Counted from the first letter of the stretch, positions 7,766 through 16,575 are shown. The stretch: DNA of 42,195 nucleotides from UBA7985 sp965661545 (GCA_965661545.1 CBFIEF010000027.1:1-42195); one strand, 5' to 3'. Notes: generated by a model not told the origin, from the sequence alone. A program made the numbers and translations.

Positions 7766-9148
7766 ATGGACCAACTCCGCATAGCGGTGGCGCAAATCAA
7801 CCCGATTGCCGGGGATATTTTGCGCAATCTCGATCTCCACATCGCCGCCTATGAAGAAGCCGCTGAAAACGCCGATCTGGTTGTTTTTTCGGAAGCCTCA
7901 CTGACGGGTTACCCCATTGGTGATCTCGCCTTGCACGAGCAGTTCTTAAAGGACTGCATGATCGCAAACGACACGCTGGTTGAACTGACCGAAGGCGAAG
8001 GTCGGCCCGGTATTTTGTTTGGCAGCATCATTGTTGATGAAGAAGTTGACCCGTCCTTCTACGCCTATGCCTCCAAGCATCGTCGGATGAAGGGCAAGAC
8101 GTTTAACGCCGCACTGATGGCTGAGAACGGCGAAGTCATTGGCAAGCGTTACAAGCGCTCCCTGCCAACTTTTGGCCCCTTCGACGAAGCGCGCTGGTTC
8201 GAGCCGGGACCGTTGCAGGGCCCGGTTATGTTCCGTGGCGCAAAGATCGGTTTGCAAATTTGCGATGACGCTTGGCGCGAAGATGGTCCTGAGACGCTGG
8301 AAGAAACCGGCGCCGACATGATGATTGCGCTCAATGGCTCTGGCTATACAGCCGACATCATGGACCAGCGCCACGCGGCCATGACCCGGTTGAGTCAGGT
8401 CCACGGCTATCCCATCATTTACACCAACCTCGTTGGTGGGCAGGACGGCATGGTATTCGACGGCGGTGGTTTCTGCATCAATCCCGGTGGCGATTTTGCC
8501 GGTTGCTTCCCGCTGGCTGAAACCGGCGTGTTCAACACGAGGTGGATGCGGGTTGAAGGCAAGTGGCGCTGTGTTTCTGCGCCCAAGACAGAGCCTGAGT
8601 CAAACTGGGATGCCGTCGCCAAAATCATCCGCCTCGGCGTGGCGGATTTCGCGATCAAGAACCGCTTGTCGGTCGAGGTCGCAGACGTCGCGCATCCGGC
8701 AACTGAAATGCTAAAAGCCTTGATCCCAACGGTGGATTGGAAAACCGGTAACACGCTGACTTTGCTGCCGTGGTCGAAAACAGACCTCGCTTTGGGGGAG
8801 TTTGAGAACAGGCACGGCATCGATGGGCCTCGCATGGCGCCCTTTGGTGATGTTTACAGCTCTGATTTATCCTCGCTGGCCGAAGCAATGGGCGAAGACG
8901 CACCGCCGGTTGGCAACACCGAAACCGATCGGCAGCTGCAAGCGCTGATCGAAGACGAGTTGTGCCTCAACAGCCTTGAGGACGAAGGCTTTCGCGTTGA
9001 AGCCTGCATTGACCTATGGAAGCGGCTTTCGCTATCGGAGTACAAACGCCGGGCTGCCCCCGTTGTTCTTCGATTGAGCCAGCGGGCGCTGGTGGGTGAT
9101 CGCGCCTATCCGCTGACCAACCGCTACCGGCTTCCATCTGACCTTTAG
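7766..9148 (+). CDS. Degenerate glutamine-dependent NAD synthetase homologue (amidase intact, synthetase P-loop lost)
   Basis: The N-terminal part (about 4-265) is the nitrilase-type glutaminase of NadE. Its likely catalytic triad is present: E43 (FSEASLTGYP), K130 (KRSLP) and C166 (LQICDDAW). The C-terminal part still aligns with the NAD synthetase domain at its end: MAPFGDVY at 357-364, SEYKRRAAP at 424-432 and TNRYR at 451-455. However, the SGGIDS ATP-pyrophosphatase loop that should follow around residue 300 is absent, and the TTGNKSE region has become LPWSKTD. At 460 residues it is roughly 90 shorter than full NadE. The frame is open throughout, so this is not a fresh frameshift. It may be a glutaminase partner, a repurposed amidase or a decaying paralogue; a working NadE should exist elsewhere. 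It is followed closely by gltX, a neighbour nadE often has. Confidence 0.8.
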   Translation: MDQLRIAVAQINPIAGDILRNLDLHIAAYEEAAENADLVVFSEASLTGYPIGDLALHEQFLKDCMIANDTLVELTEGEGRPGILFGSIIVDEEVDPSFYAYASKHRRMKGKTFNAALMAENGEVIGKRYKRSLPTFGPFDEARWFEPGPLQGPVMFRGAKIGLQICDDAWREDGPETLEETGADMMIALNGSGYTADIMDQRHAAMTRLSQVHGYPIIYTNLVGGQDGMVFDGGGFCINPGGDFAGCFPLAETGVFNTRWMRVEGKWRCVSAPKTEPESNWDAVAKIIRLGVADFAIKNRLSVEVADVAHPATEMLKALIPTVDWKTGNTLTLLPWSKTDLALGEFENRHGIDGPRMAPFGDVYSSDLSSLAEAMGEDAPPVGNTETDRQLQALIEDELCLNSLEDEGFRVEACIDLWKRLSLSEYKRRAAPVVLRLSQRALVGDRAYPLTNRYRLPSDL

Positions 9149-9158
9149 GATTGCTCCC

Positions 9159-10508
9159 TTGACCCTTCGTGTTCGTTTCGCACCCTCTCCGACCGGCTGG
9201 CTCCACCTTGGCAACATCCGCACCGCTGTGATCAACTGGATGCACGCGAAGCAGGCCGGTGGTGAGTTTTTGCTGCGGATTGATGACACCGACCTCGAGC
9301 GCAGCACCGAAGAATTTCGCCTCGGCATCGAAGAAGACATGACGTGGCTGGGGCTGACGTGGGACAGCTACGCCAAGCAGTCCGAGCGCTTCGCGGACTA
9401 CGACAAAGCCCGCGATGGTTTGATCGCCAGTGGTCGCCTCTATGCCTGCTACGAAACCGGGCCAGAGCTTGAGTTGATGCGTAAGACGGCATCGATTCAG
9501 GGCAAGCCATTTATCTACAACCGCACCGCCTACCCCTTATCGGCGGAGGACGAAGCCAAGCTCAAGGCCGAAGGGCGAGAAGCGCACTGGCGCTTTGCCC
9601 TCAAGCCTGGCGAGATCAAGTGGGATGATCTCGCGCGCGGCGAAACCAGCTTCATGGCGGAAAACCTGTCTGATCCGGTGCTGATCCGGGGCGATGGGTC
9701 CTACCTCTATACCTTGTGCTCCGTGCTAGATGACATTGACCTTGGGATGACCGATATCATCCGGGGCGAAGACCACACATCCAACACCGCCACGCAAATT
9801 CAGCTGTTTGAGGCCCTTGCCGAACAGAACGGCATGACCGATTTCCAGATGCCAAGGTTTGCGCACATGCCGCTGGTAAGCGGTGCAGATGGATCAAAAT
9901 TGTCCAAGTCCAACGGTGCCTTGTCGATCCGCGATCTGCGCGAAGAGGGCGGGTTAGAGCCGCTGACGATCGTCGCCTTTCTCAGCCGCTTGGGCACCCC
10001 TGATGGTCCCCAGCCTGTCTCGGACATCAGCGAATTAGCGTCATCTTTCAGCATCGAACGCTTTGGTCGCTCTGGCCCGCGCATGGATCCGGAAGAACTG
10101 GAGCCGCTCAACGGCAAAGTCGTCCGCCAGCTGCCTTACGAGGCCGTTGCAGATCGGTTTGCCGGGATGACACAGGCCCAGTGGGCCGCCATTCAGCCAA
10201 ATCTTGAAAAGCTGAACGATGTCACCGATTGGCTTGCGCTGATCCACGGTCCGGTCGCGCCCGAAATCGAAGATTCGGCCTTCGCTGCCAAGGCCGCCGA
10301 ATTGCTGCCAGAAGGTGAACTGGATAGCGACAGTTGGAAGACCTGGACTGATGCCGTCAAGGAAGCCACAGGCGCAAAGGGCAAAGGTCTGTTCATGCCG
10401 CTGCGCCTTGCGTTGACGGGCCAACCACGCGGCCCAGAGATGGCCGTTCTTTTGCCGCTCATCGATCGTACAAAAATCTTGTCCCGATTGAACGGACAAG
10501 CTGCCTAA
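9159..10508 (+). CDS. gltX: Glutamate--tRNA ligase
   Basis: GltX charges tRNA-Glu (and in many alphaproteobacteria, by a paralogue, tRNA-Gln). The 449-residue class I enzyme has the HIGH-type PSPTGWLHLGN at 9-19 and the KMSKS-type KLSKS at 247-251. The start is TTG, ten bases after the upstream stop, preceded by TAGGA; upstream in-frame ATGs are lacking. The RIDDTD...ERST style suggests the second alphaproteobacterial GltX type, but whether it is discriminating cannot be told by eye. It is part of a nadE-like/gltX/cysS run. Confidence 0.95.
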   Translation: MTLRVRFAPSPTGWLHLGNIRTAVINWMHAKQAGGEFLLRIDDTDLERSTEEFRLGIEEDMTWLGLTWDSYAKQSERFADYDKARDGLIASGRLYACYETGPELELMRKTASIQGKPFIYNRTAYPLSAEDEAKLKAEGREAHWRFALKPGEIKWDDLARGETSFMAENLSDPVLIRGDGSYLYTLCSVLDDIDLGMTDIIRGEDHTSNTATQIQLFEALAEQNGMTDFQMPRFAHMPLVSGADGSKLSKSNGALSIRDLREEGGLEPLTIVAFLSRLGTPDGPQPVSDISELASSFSIERFGRSGPRMDPEELEPLNGKVVRQLPYEAVADRFAGMTQAQWAAIQPNLEKLNDVTDWLALIHGPVAPEIEDSAFAAKAAELLPEGELDSDSWKTWTDAVKEATGAKGKGLFMPLRLALTGQPRGPEMAVLLPLIDRTKILSRLNGQAA

Positions 10509-10533
10509 CCCGCTCTTAGAGGACTAGCGTCAC

Positions 10534-11883
10534 ATGACCGATATTCGCCTGACCAATACGCTGACGCGGCAGGTTGAAGTTTTTGAACCCTTGGTTGCCG
10601 GTCAAGTGGGTGTCTATCTGTGTGGCCCGACCGTCTATGATTTGGCGCACCTCGGGAATGCGCGGTCTGCGGTAAATTTCGACGTGCTGCACCGCCTGCT
10701 CCGGCACGATTTGGGGGGGGAGAACGTGACGTTTGTGCGCAACATCACCGATGTTGATGACAAGATCATCAATCGGTCGATTGAGAGCGGATTGCCCATT
10801 GGCGAGTTGACGGCAGCCTCGACCCAAGACTATCTCGACGACCTCGATGCCTTGAGTGTGCTGCCTGTCACCGATATGCCGCGCGCCACAGAATACATCG
10901 CTGAAATGATCGCGATGATCGAAGTCCTGATCGACAAAGGTCACGCCTACGTCGCGGACGACGGCAATGTGCTGTTCCACGTGCCTTCGATGCAGGATTA
11001 CGGTCAGCTCTCGCGCCGCAGCCAAGATGACATCATTGCCGGCGCGCGCGTTGAAATCAGCAGCTCGAAGCGCGACGCGTCCGACTTTGTGCTCTGGAAG
11101 CCAAAGAAGCCAGAGGAGCCAGCCAGTGCATCCTTCGAAAGCCCGTGGGGGCTGGGTCGACCCGGTTGGCACATCGAATGTTCGGCCATGTCCAAGTCGA
11201 TCCTTGGCGATGTTTTCGACATCCATGCCGGCGGCAACGACCTGATCTTCCCCCATCACGAAAACGAAATTGCTCAGAGCCGCTGCGCGAATGATTCGGC
11301 GCACATGGCGAAGACCTGGCTGCACAACGGCATGCTGATGGTCGAAGGGCAGAAAATGTCCAAGTCCTTGGGCAACTTTTTCACCGTGCGCGATCTGTTA
11401 GGCCAAGGCCATCGCGGCGAGACCCTACGCTTCGCCCTGCTGTCCGGCCACTACCGCGCGCCGCTGGACTTCACGCAAGCCAAGCTGACCGAAGCCAAGA
11501 ACCGGCTCGACAGCTGGTACCGTGCTTGGGACGGCGTATCGCCCACATCTGAAGTGCCCACCGCCGTGCTCACGGCCATTCGGGACGATCTGAACACGCC
11601 GCAGGCCTTTGCAGAAATCGACACGCTGAAAGGCAATCCAGCCGACCTCGCCGCGGCTGCGCAGTTCCTAGGCCTGCTGACCCTGTCACCCGAGGAGTGG
11701 TTCCAGGGCGGCGGCAGCGCAGACGGTTTGACCGCTGACGCCATCGATGCGCTGATTATTGAGCGCGCCGAGGCCAAGAAATCCAAGAACTTTGGCCGCG
11801 CTGACGAAATCCGTGACCAACTGACAGAGGCGGGCGTCGTGCTCGAAGACGGTGCAGGAGGCACAACATGGCGGCGCGGATAG
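10534..11883 (+). CDS. cysS: Cysteine--tRNA ligase
   Basis: CysS charges tRNA-Cys in the cytosol. The 449-residue chain has the zinc ligands C30, C216, H241 and E245, the HIGH-like HLGN at 39-42 and KMSKS at 274-278. It starts 25 bases after gltX and overlaps the next small gene by 16 bp. A run of eight G residues at about 10713-10720 codes for Gly-Gly; the frame stays open through it. Confidence 0.97.
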   Translation: MTDIRLTNTLTRQVEVFEPLVAGQVGVYLCGPTVYDLAHLGNARSAVNFDVLHRLLRHDLGGENVTFVRNITDVDDKIINRSIESGLPIGELTAASTQDYLDDLDALSVLPVTDMPRATEYIAEMIAMIEVLIDKGHAYVADDGNVLFHVPSMQDYGQLSRRSQDDIIAGARVEISSSKRDASDFVLWKPKKPEEPASASFESPWGLGRPGWHIECSAMSKSILGDVFDIHAGGNDLIFPHHENEIAQSRCANDSAHMAKTWLHNGMLMVEGQKMSKSLGNFFTVRDLLGQGHRGETLRFALLSGHYRAPLDFTQAKLTEAKNRLDSWYRAWDGVSPTSEVPTAVLTAIRDDLNTPQAFAEIDTLKGNPADLAAAAQFLGLLTLSPEEWFQGGGSADGLTADAIDALIIERAEAKKSKNFGRADEIRDQLTEAGVVLEDGAGGTTWRRG

Positions 11884-12212
11884 GCTTTGCCCTTGGCTTC
11901 CTGCTGCTGATCCTCACCGCCTGCGATGCCACAGAAACCATAGACGGTGACGACGGGCGCGCGGCGATAGACAGCGTGCCTGCGGCGGCTGACTTGACCA
12001 AGAACAATCCGGTTCGGTTCATCGAAATCGACGGCCCGACATTCTATGCCGTCTATAACCCCAAAGTCGTGTCGGATGATGGGGTTCTCTGGCACAGTCA
12101 AAAAAACTGTCCAGACAGCCCGCCAAACTATGCTTTTCCCGTTTCTAAGACACAGAAAACGAGCGATGGCTTGCAGCGCGTGACGATGGCCTGCCAATAT
12201 AAGCACAACTAA
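11868..12212 (+). CDS. Small predicted lipoprotein
   Basis: This 114-residue protein begins with a hydrophobic signal and a lipobox LTAC, with lipidated cysteine 19, so it is probably anchored in a membrane facing the periplasm. The mature part is polar, contains two further cysteines (in KNCPD and MACQY) that could form a disulfide, and has no motif I recognise. A GGAGG ribosome site lies inside the end of cysS, and the coding regions overlap by 16 bp, so translation is probably coupled. The function is unknown. Confidence 0.8.
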   Translation: MAARIGFALGFLLLILTACDATETIDGDDGRAAIDSVPAAADLTKNNPVRFIEIDGPTFYAVYNPKVVSDDGVLWHSQKNCPDSPPNYAFPVSKTQKTSDGLQRVTMACQYKHN

Positions 12213-12278
12213 GCGGCATGCCCTTCCGTTCCTTGGCGCATGCTGACGCATCACGCCGTGTAGTGGGAGAAGCAAAAC

Positions 12279-13244
12279 ATGCGCGCTTTGGTCTGTGAGA
12301 CCCTAGGTCCAATCAATAGCCATTTCGTTAAAGAAATTGACGATCCAACCCCCGGCAAAGGCCAAGTTGCGCTGCGGGTGAAAGCTTGTGGGGTGAACTT
12401 CGCTGACACGCTGATTGTTCAGGGCCTGTATCAAGAAAAGCCCGAAACTCCATTTGTACCCGGTGCTGAAGTTGCTGGCGAAGTCCTGGCCTTGGGCGAG
12501 GGCGTCAAGGGTGTCGAAGTCGGGCAGCGGGTGATCGCGCTTGTCTCCACCGGCGGTTTCGCTGAGATTACTCTGGCCAGTGCCGCCACACTCATTCCCC
12601 TGCCCGATGGTATCGCCTTCACCGATGCTGCCGCCTTTACCATCGCCTATGGCACCTCGCACGTTGCGCTGGAAACGCGGGCGCAGCTCAAATCGGGCGA
12701 AACGCTTATGATCAATGGCGCTTCGGGCGGCGTCGGTCTGACAGCGGTTGAGATCGGCAAGCAAATGGGCGCGACCGTCATCGGTCTGGCCAGCACGGAA
12801 GAAAAGCGTGAATTGGTGCGCAGTCGAGGCGCGGACCATGTTTTCGACGTTGCTGATCCAGAATTGCGGGACAAGGTCAAAGCGCTTGGTGGCGCTGACG
12901 TCGGTTACGACGTTATTGGCGGTGACGCCTTCAACACCATGTTGCGCTGTATGAAGTTCGAAGGGCGTTTGCTCACCGTTGGTTACGCCTCCGGCGAAAT
13001 CCCCAAGGTTCCAGCGAACCTGCTGCTGGTGAAGAACATCTCGGTTGTGGGCGTCTACTGGGGCAGCTACGCGCGGCACAATCCGGGCGTGATGATGGGC
13101 TCGCTGATGAAGCTTATGGGCTGGCTCAAAGACGGAAAGTTGAACCCCCACGTCTCTGACATCGTTCCTTTGGACCAAGCGACCAGAGGCATTGAAGCTC
13201 TGGCGATGCGAAAGTCTGTCGGAAAAGTCGTCATTCAGCCTTAA
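12279..13244 (+). CDS. NADPH:quinone oxidoreductase, zinc-free MDR family
   Basis: This is a 321-residue medium-chain dehydrogenase/reductase of the zeta-crystallin/Qor type. Residues 1-125 form the GroES-like catalytic part without zinc-binding cysteines. The NADPH-binding loop GASGGVGL is at 147-154. Such enzymes reduce quinones or enoyl/enone compounds; the physiological substrate here is unknown. GGAGA precedes the ATG. It is the last gene of this plus-strand block and ends at a bidirectional terminator. Confidence 0.9.
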   Translation: MRALVCETLGPINSHFVKEIDDPTPGKGQVALRVKACGVNFADTLIVQGLYQEKPETPFVPGAEVAGEVLALGEGVKGVEVGQRVIALVSTGGFAEITLASAATLIPLPDGIAFTDAAAFTIAYGTSHVALETRAQLKSGETLMINGASGGVGLTAVEIGKQMGATVIGLASTEEKRELVRSRGADHVFDVADPELRDKVKALGGADVGYDVIGGDAFNTMLRCMKFEGRLLTVGYASGEIPKVPANLLLVKNISVVGVYWGSYARHNPGVMMGSLMKLMGWLKDGKLNPHVSDIVPLDQATRGIEALAMRKSVGKVVIQP

Positions 13245-13255
13245 CCGCTGAAGAC

Positions 13256-13290
13256 AAAAAAAAGGGGGAGCCGGCCGGGCTCCCCTTTTT
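13256..13290. terminator. Bidirectional intrinsic terminator
   Basis: The GGGGAGCC/GGCTCCCC stem (13265-13272 with 13278-13285) has eight As on the left and five Ts on the right, so it works in both directions. It separates the convergent quinone oxidoreductase and the WYL-like membrane gene. Confidence 0.9.
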
Positions 13291-13311
13291 GTTTGCGCAG
13301 CGTGCCAAACG

Positions 13312-14049
13312 TTAGTTCGCCGCGCGCTCTTTGGATGTTTCGACGATCCATTCGCCGATGTTGTCGGAAACAACTTCGCCAGTTTGGAGGTCTTTCAGTT
13401 TCTGAATCCGGTCCGCGCGGAAGGTCAAACACGAGTAGCCATCGGTCGGGAAGCTATCGAGGTTCAAGTTCCCTTTGCGGTGAACCAGCGCATAGACAAG
13501 GATCTCACGCTCGGACGGTTGGCCCTTGGAATCCACGTAGTCAATGTGGAAATGGCGAGCCATGGCGCCGTCAACAAAGTCGCCACCAAACATGGTGTTT
13601 AGATCCGTCTTGGATTTGCCTCGGAACTCCACACGCTCGGTCGCATGCATCGTCTTGGCGGTTTCGCCAATCTCGTCCTTCAGACGCCCAACCTCATCCT
13701 TCAGTGCAGCGTTTTCCATCCCCAATGCCGTGGAGTCACCAGTGTCTTCAGCTGCCATCTGTGCGGTCGCGAGGCGTGCTTCCAAACCAGCAATCTTCGC
13801 ATCCCGATCCGCGAGTTCAGCAGCGCCATCTACCGCCGCTGGCGCCGTTTGCATCATGGTGCTGCTGCTTTCCTTTCCGCCAAGAAACCACAGCATGATC
13901 GCGCCGATCATCCCAAAAATGGTCAGTGGCCAAATCAGCCAAAACGGATATTCAGACAACCCGGCAGCGGAGAAGATGCCCAGCTGAGACAAAATACTGA
14001 GCAGTGCGGCAATGCCGAGAATGATGGCGACGATATGTCTCCAATTCAT
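13312..14049 (-). CDS. Membrane-anchored protein with coiled coil and WYL-like C-terminal domain
   Basis: There are 245 residues. Two membrane helices are visible (about 5-26 and 34-56), then a short linker, a heptad-rich helix (about 78-135) and a soluble domain from about 140. That domain has HIDYVDSKGQ (168-177), LTFRADRI (208-215) and LQTGEVV (221-227). This order resembles the small SH3-like WYL domain, which in other proteins binds nucleotides or nucleic acid and controls transcription regulators. A WYL-like domain tethered to the membrane is uncommon. The topology would place it in the cytosol if the two helices form a hairpin. It lies downstream of the OmpA-family gene, separated by a hairpin. 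The WYL call is by eye. Confidence 0.7.
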   Translation of the reverse strand: MNWRHIVAIILGIAALLSILSQLGIFSAAGLSEYPFWLIWPLTIFGMIGAIMLWFLGGKESSSTMMQTAPAAVDGAAELADRDAKIAGLEARLATAQMAAEDTGDSTALGMENAALKDEVGRLKDEIGETAKTMHATERVEFRGKSKTDLNTMFGGDFVDGAMARHFHIDYVDSKGQPSEREILVYALVHRKGNLNLDSFPTDGYSCLTFRADRIQKLKDLQTGEVVSDNIGEWIVETSKERAAN

Positions 14050-14073
14050 TTTCTATTCCTTTCCCTAAAAGTT

Positions 14074-14096
14074 GGGTCAAAGTTATTCTTTGACCC
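14074..14096 (-). terminator. Hairpin between the OmpA-family and WYL-like genes
   Basis: A perfect nine-base stem GGGTCAAAG/CTTTGACCC with a five-base loop is followed on the minus strand by AACTTTT. It is probably an intrinsic terminator or attenuator after the OmpA-family gene, partly insulating the WYL-like gene. Confidence 0.65.
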
Positions 14097-14117
14097 GAAT
14101 TTGTCTTTTCTAAGCCC

Positions 14118-16184
14118 TTAGCGGAACTGCAGCTCAATCCGGCGGTTCTGGGCGTAAGCTTCTGGTGTGGCTTCGTCGATCAAAGGACGGAACTCACCCA
14201 TGCCAACCGCAGCCAGACGCTCTGGCGGCAAGCCAGCATCAACCAGCGTTCGGACAACCGTTGCGGCCCGGAAGGATGAGAGCTCCCAGTTTGACGGCCA
14301 CCGGCTGCCCGATGGCGTTGCATCTGCGTGCCCCAGCACTTCTAACTGCCACTCTTCATCCGCTGGCAAAGTCGCAATGGCGTCCTGCAGATCGGTTGCC
14401 ATGCCTTGCAGCAAGGATTGACCCTTCTCGCTCAACCGCGCACTGCCCGGCTGGAACAAAGAAGCGCCGCTGGACAGCACCAAACGATCGCCGTTGAGGA
14501 AAAGGCCATCATCATTCGATTGACGGCTGCTTTCCATCCATTGACGCAAAGCGGAATTCAATGTGCCCGAAGACTGGTTGTGGCCCGCGTTTCTCAATGC
14601 GGCGCGCAAGGTCGCAACTTCTGCATTGGCCGCAGCCAATTGAGCCGACACTTCACCGGCGTTGGCAGCCGCATCCCGATCGATTGCATGCGTAGCATCG
14701 AGGCTGGCGATGTGGGTTTTCAGCAGCTTGAGTTCGCCCTCAGCCTTCGCCAAAAGCGCTTCGGTTGAGCTGAGGTTCTTGCTGGCTTCATCAAACTGCC
14801 CTTCCAAAGCCGCTTTGGACGAAAGCGCAGCATTCAAGGATGTTTTCATCCGGTCCAGATCCGACCCGCGCTTGCCGATCAAGGCTTGCAGTCCCGCCAA
14901 ACGGGAACCCGCGTCGCCTGAGTTCGAGCGAACCGAAGCCAAATCTGCTTCAAGCTCCACAATACGGTTGTCGCGGCTGGTCAGATCGCCCATCAGCATT
15001 GGAACCTGACTGGCCGCCTCGCTGAGGTCCGAGAGACGGTTTTGCAAGGAGGCGACATCCGCATCTCTTTCCGCCTGTGAACGCGCTACCTGCGCCCGCA
15101 GGTCTACGATCAAGGCATCCTGCTCCGCCACGGACGACCGTGCGTCCGCCAATTTCATGTTCAGGGCATCTTGCGCCGTTTGGGCGGCGTTCTGACGCTG
15201 CTCTAGCTCGAGCTCAAGCATGCCAATATTCTTTTCCGCCGCCGCAAGCGCCGCCGTTGCATCCGGCAGTTGCGCAGCGACCGCGCTGGATGTTTCTAGC
15301 TCGTTCGAGCGGGCCGCAAAATCAGCACGCAATTGTGTGTTCTCGGCCTCGAGAGCCTTAAACTTGGCTTCGAAGTCCTTTGCGTTTGCCTGTGCCAAGG
15401 CCAACTGACCCTTCAAATCACCAGAAGAGCTTGCTGTTTGAGTAGCGTTGGCCTTGTAAGCCTCGAAATCAGCGCGGCATGCGGAAGGAGAGCCAACAGT
15501 GTTTTCTAGCTCCGCTGCCAAACGGCTCGTGTCTGCGCGGCTCTTGTCACCCAAGGCCTCATACCCGGCCTGAACACTGTCGCGTTCTGTCCGAACAGCC
15601 AATGCTTCGGTTTCCGAGGCCTTCAGCGCAGCTTGCAAGTCCGCAATCTCTGCTGTCATCCCTTCTGCGCCGGACATGGCGGCATCAAGCTGTGCCTGCT
15701 GGTTTTCAATGGTACCGCGCAGCTGGTCAATCTGCAGATCCAGACCAGCGATTTGTGACGTCAGGCTATCTTGGCCATCCAGCAATTCAAGGTTCTGACT
15801 GCGAGCCGCCGTCAGCGCGACTTGGAGTTCGTCCGCGCGGCAGGCGCCCGAGGCGGTCAGCTGGGCTTCGAGCTCAGCGATGCGCGCCAAACCAAGATCG
15901 CGCTCGCTTCTCATGGCGCCAGCGCGGATTTCGGCTTGCCGTGTTGTCTCCTGCTGATCGGCAAGCTGCTGCTCGACGTCGCAAAACTTGTTCTTGGAAA
16001 CATATGAACCGCCAACGAAACGCAGTAGCCGGTTGCCGTCACCACTGCACATGGACTGCTCTGATTGCGCTGAAGCCGTTGGAACGGTCGCGGCCAATAC
16101 AAACAGCCCACCGGTTAGAGCGGCCTTCATCGCCCAAAGCCCACCACGGGCTCGCGTTTGCATAGGTTTCTGAGAGGTTGGCAT
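14118..16184 (-). CDS. Long coiled-coil periplasmic protein with C-terminal OmpA peptidoglycan-binding domain
   Basis: I start at the ATG at 16184 (688 residues), which has GGGAG upstream. An in-frame ATG at 16235 would add 17 residues before the signal peptide. The signal peptide is cleaved near TASA-Q (39/40). After a short cysteine-bearing head (CSGDGNRLLRFVGG) comes about 470 residues of nearly continuous coiled coil rich in Ala, Glu, Gln and Leu, interrupted by two similar CRAD segments. The last 115 or so residues are an OmpA/MotB-type domain (NWELSSFRA, VGMGEFRPL, NRRIELQ) expected to bind peptidoglycan. It could be a spacer or tether across the periplasm. The partner is unknown; the neighbour downstream is a membrane WYL-like protein. 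Confidence 0.85.
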   Translation of the reverse strand: MPTSQKPMQTRARGGLWAMKAALTGGLFVLAATVPTASAQSEQSMCSGDGNRLLRFVGGSYVSKNKFCDVEQQLADQQETTRQAEIRAGAMRSERDLGLARIAELEAQLTASGACRADELQVALTAARSQNLELLDGQDSLTSQIAGLDLQIDQLRGTIENQQAQLDAAMSGAEGMTAEIADLQAALKASETEALAVRTERDSVQAGYEALGDKSRADTSRLAAELENTVGSPSACRADFEAYKANATQTASSSGDLKGQLALAQANAKDFEAKFKALEAENTQLRADFAARSNELETSSAVAAQLPDATAALAAAEKNIGMLELELEQRQNAAQTAQDALNMKLADARSSVAEQDALIVDLRAQVARSQAERDADVASLQNRLSDLSEAASQVPMLMGDLTSRDNRIVELEADLASVRSNSGDAGSRLAGLQALIGKRGSDLDRMKTSLNAALSSKAALEGQFDEASKNLSSTEALLAKAEGELKLLKTHIASLDATHAIDRDAAANAGEVSAQLAAANAEVATLRAALRNAGHNQSSGTLNSALRQWMESSRQSNDDGLFLNGDRLVLSSGASLFQPGSARLSEKGQSLLQGMATDLQDAIATLPADEEWQLEVLGHADATPSGSRWPSNWELSSFRAATVVRTLVDAGLPPERLAAVGMGEFRPLIDEATPEAYAQNRRIELQFR

Positions 16185-16431
16185 CGAATCATGCTCCCTG
16201 AGATCTTGTTGTGGCATCATAACCCGAAAGCCCATCTTTACCCGATAATCCTCTGCTCGTTGAGCCTGTCTTCTAGAGGAATCATCAGCGCGATAGCCGT
16301 GAGAGGTTAGCGTCTCATCTTAATATATCAAATTTTAAATAAATCAATTATCAGAGTGCCGTTTCTTCAAAACGGTCATCATGGGGCCGTATGTGACCCA
16401 ATCACTTTCGATCCAAAGGTGTTTCTTCCTG

Positions 16432-16479
16432 AAATAAAGCAATTTTTACGCCTACGCGCCTAGGCTTAGTGCTTTATTT
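16432..16479. repeat. Nested inverted repeat
   Basis: The outer arms AAATAAAGC (16432-16440) and GCTTTATTT (16471-16479) are a perfect nine-base match. Inside them GCCTA (16450-16454) pairs with TAGGC (16461-16465). The layout can form a two-tier stem-loop in RNA or a protein-binding dyad in DNA. I do not recognise it as a known element. Confidence 0.5.
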
Positions 16480-16556
16480 GTATGAGGTGGATTAGAGAAC
16501 TCGGCACATTAGCCGGTGTAACCCACAGAATCTTGCGATAGAGCACAGCTTTTTCC

Positions 16557-16575
16557 CGAAAAGGATTTCTTTTCG
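16557..16575. repeat. Seven-base hairpin
   Basis: CGAAAAG and CTTTTCG enclose five bases. It lies between the nested repeat and the terminator-like element. Its function is unknown. Confidence 0.3.

Noticed and set aside
10713..10720. Run of eight G residues in cysS as a possible programmed frameshift or sequencing error
   Set aside because: The frame is intact on both sides and encodes normal CysS residues, so nothing needs explaining.
12303..13373. A 356-codon minus-strand ORF across the quinone oxidoreductase and the terminator
   Set aside because: It is antisense to a conserved enzyme and runs through a bidirectional terminator.
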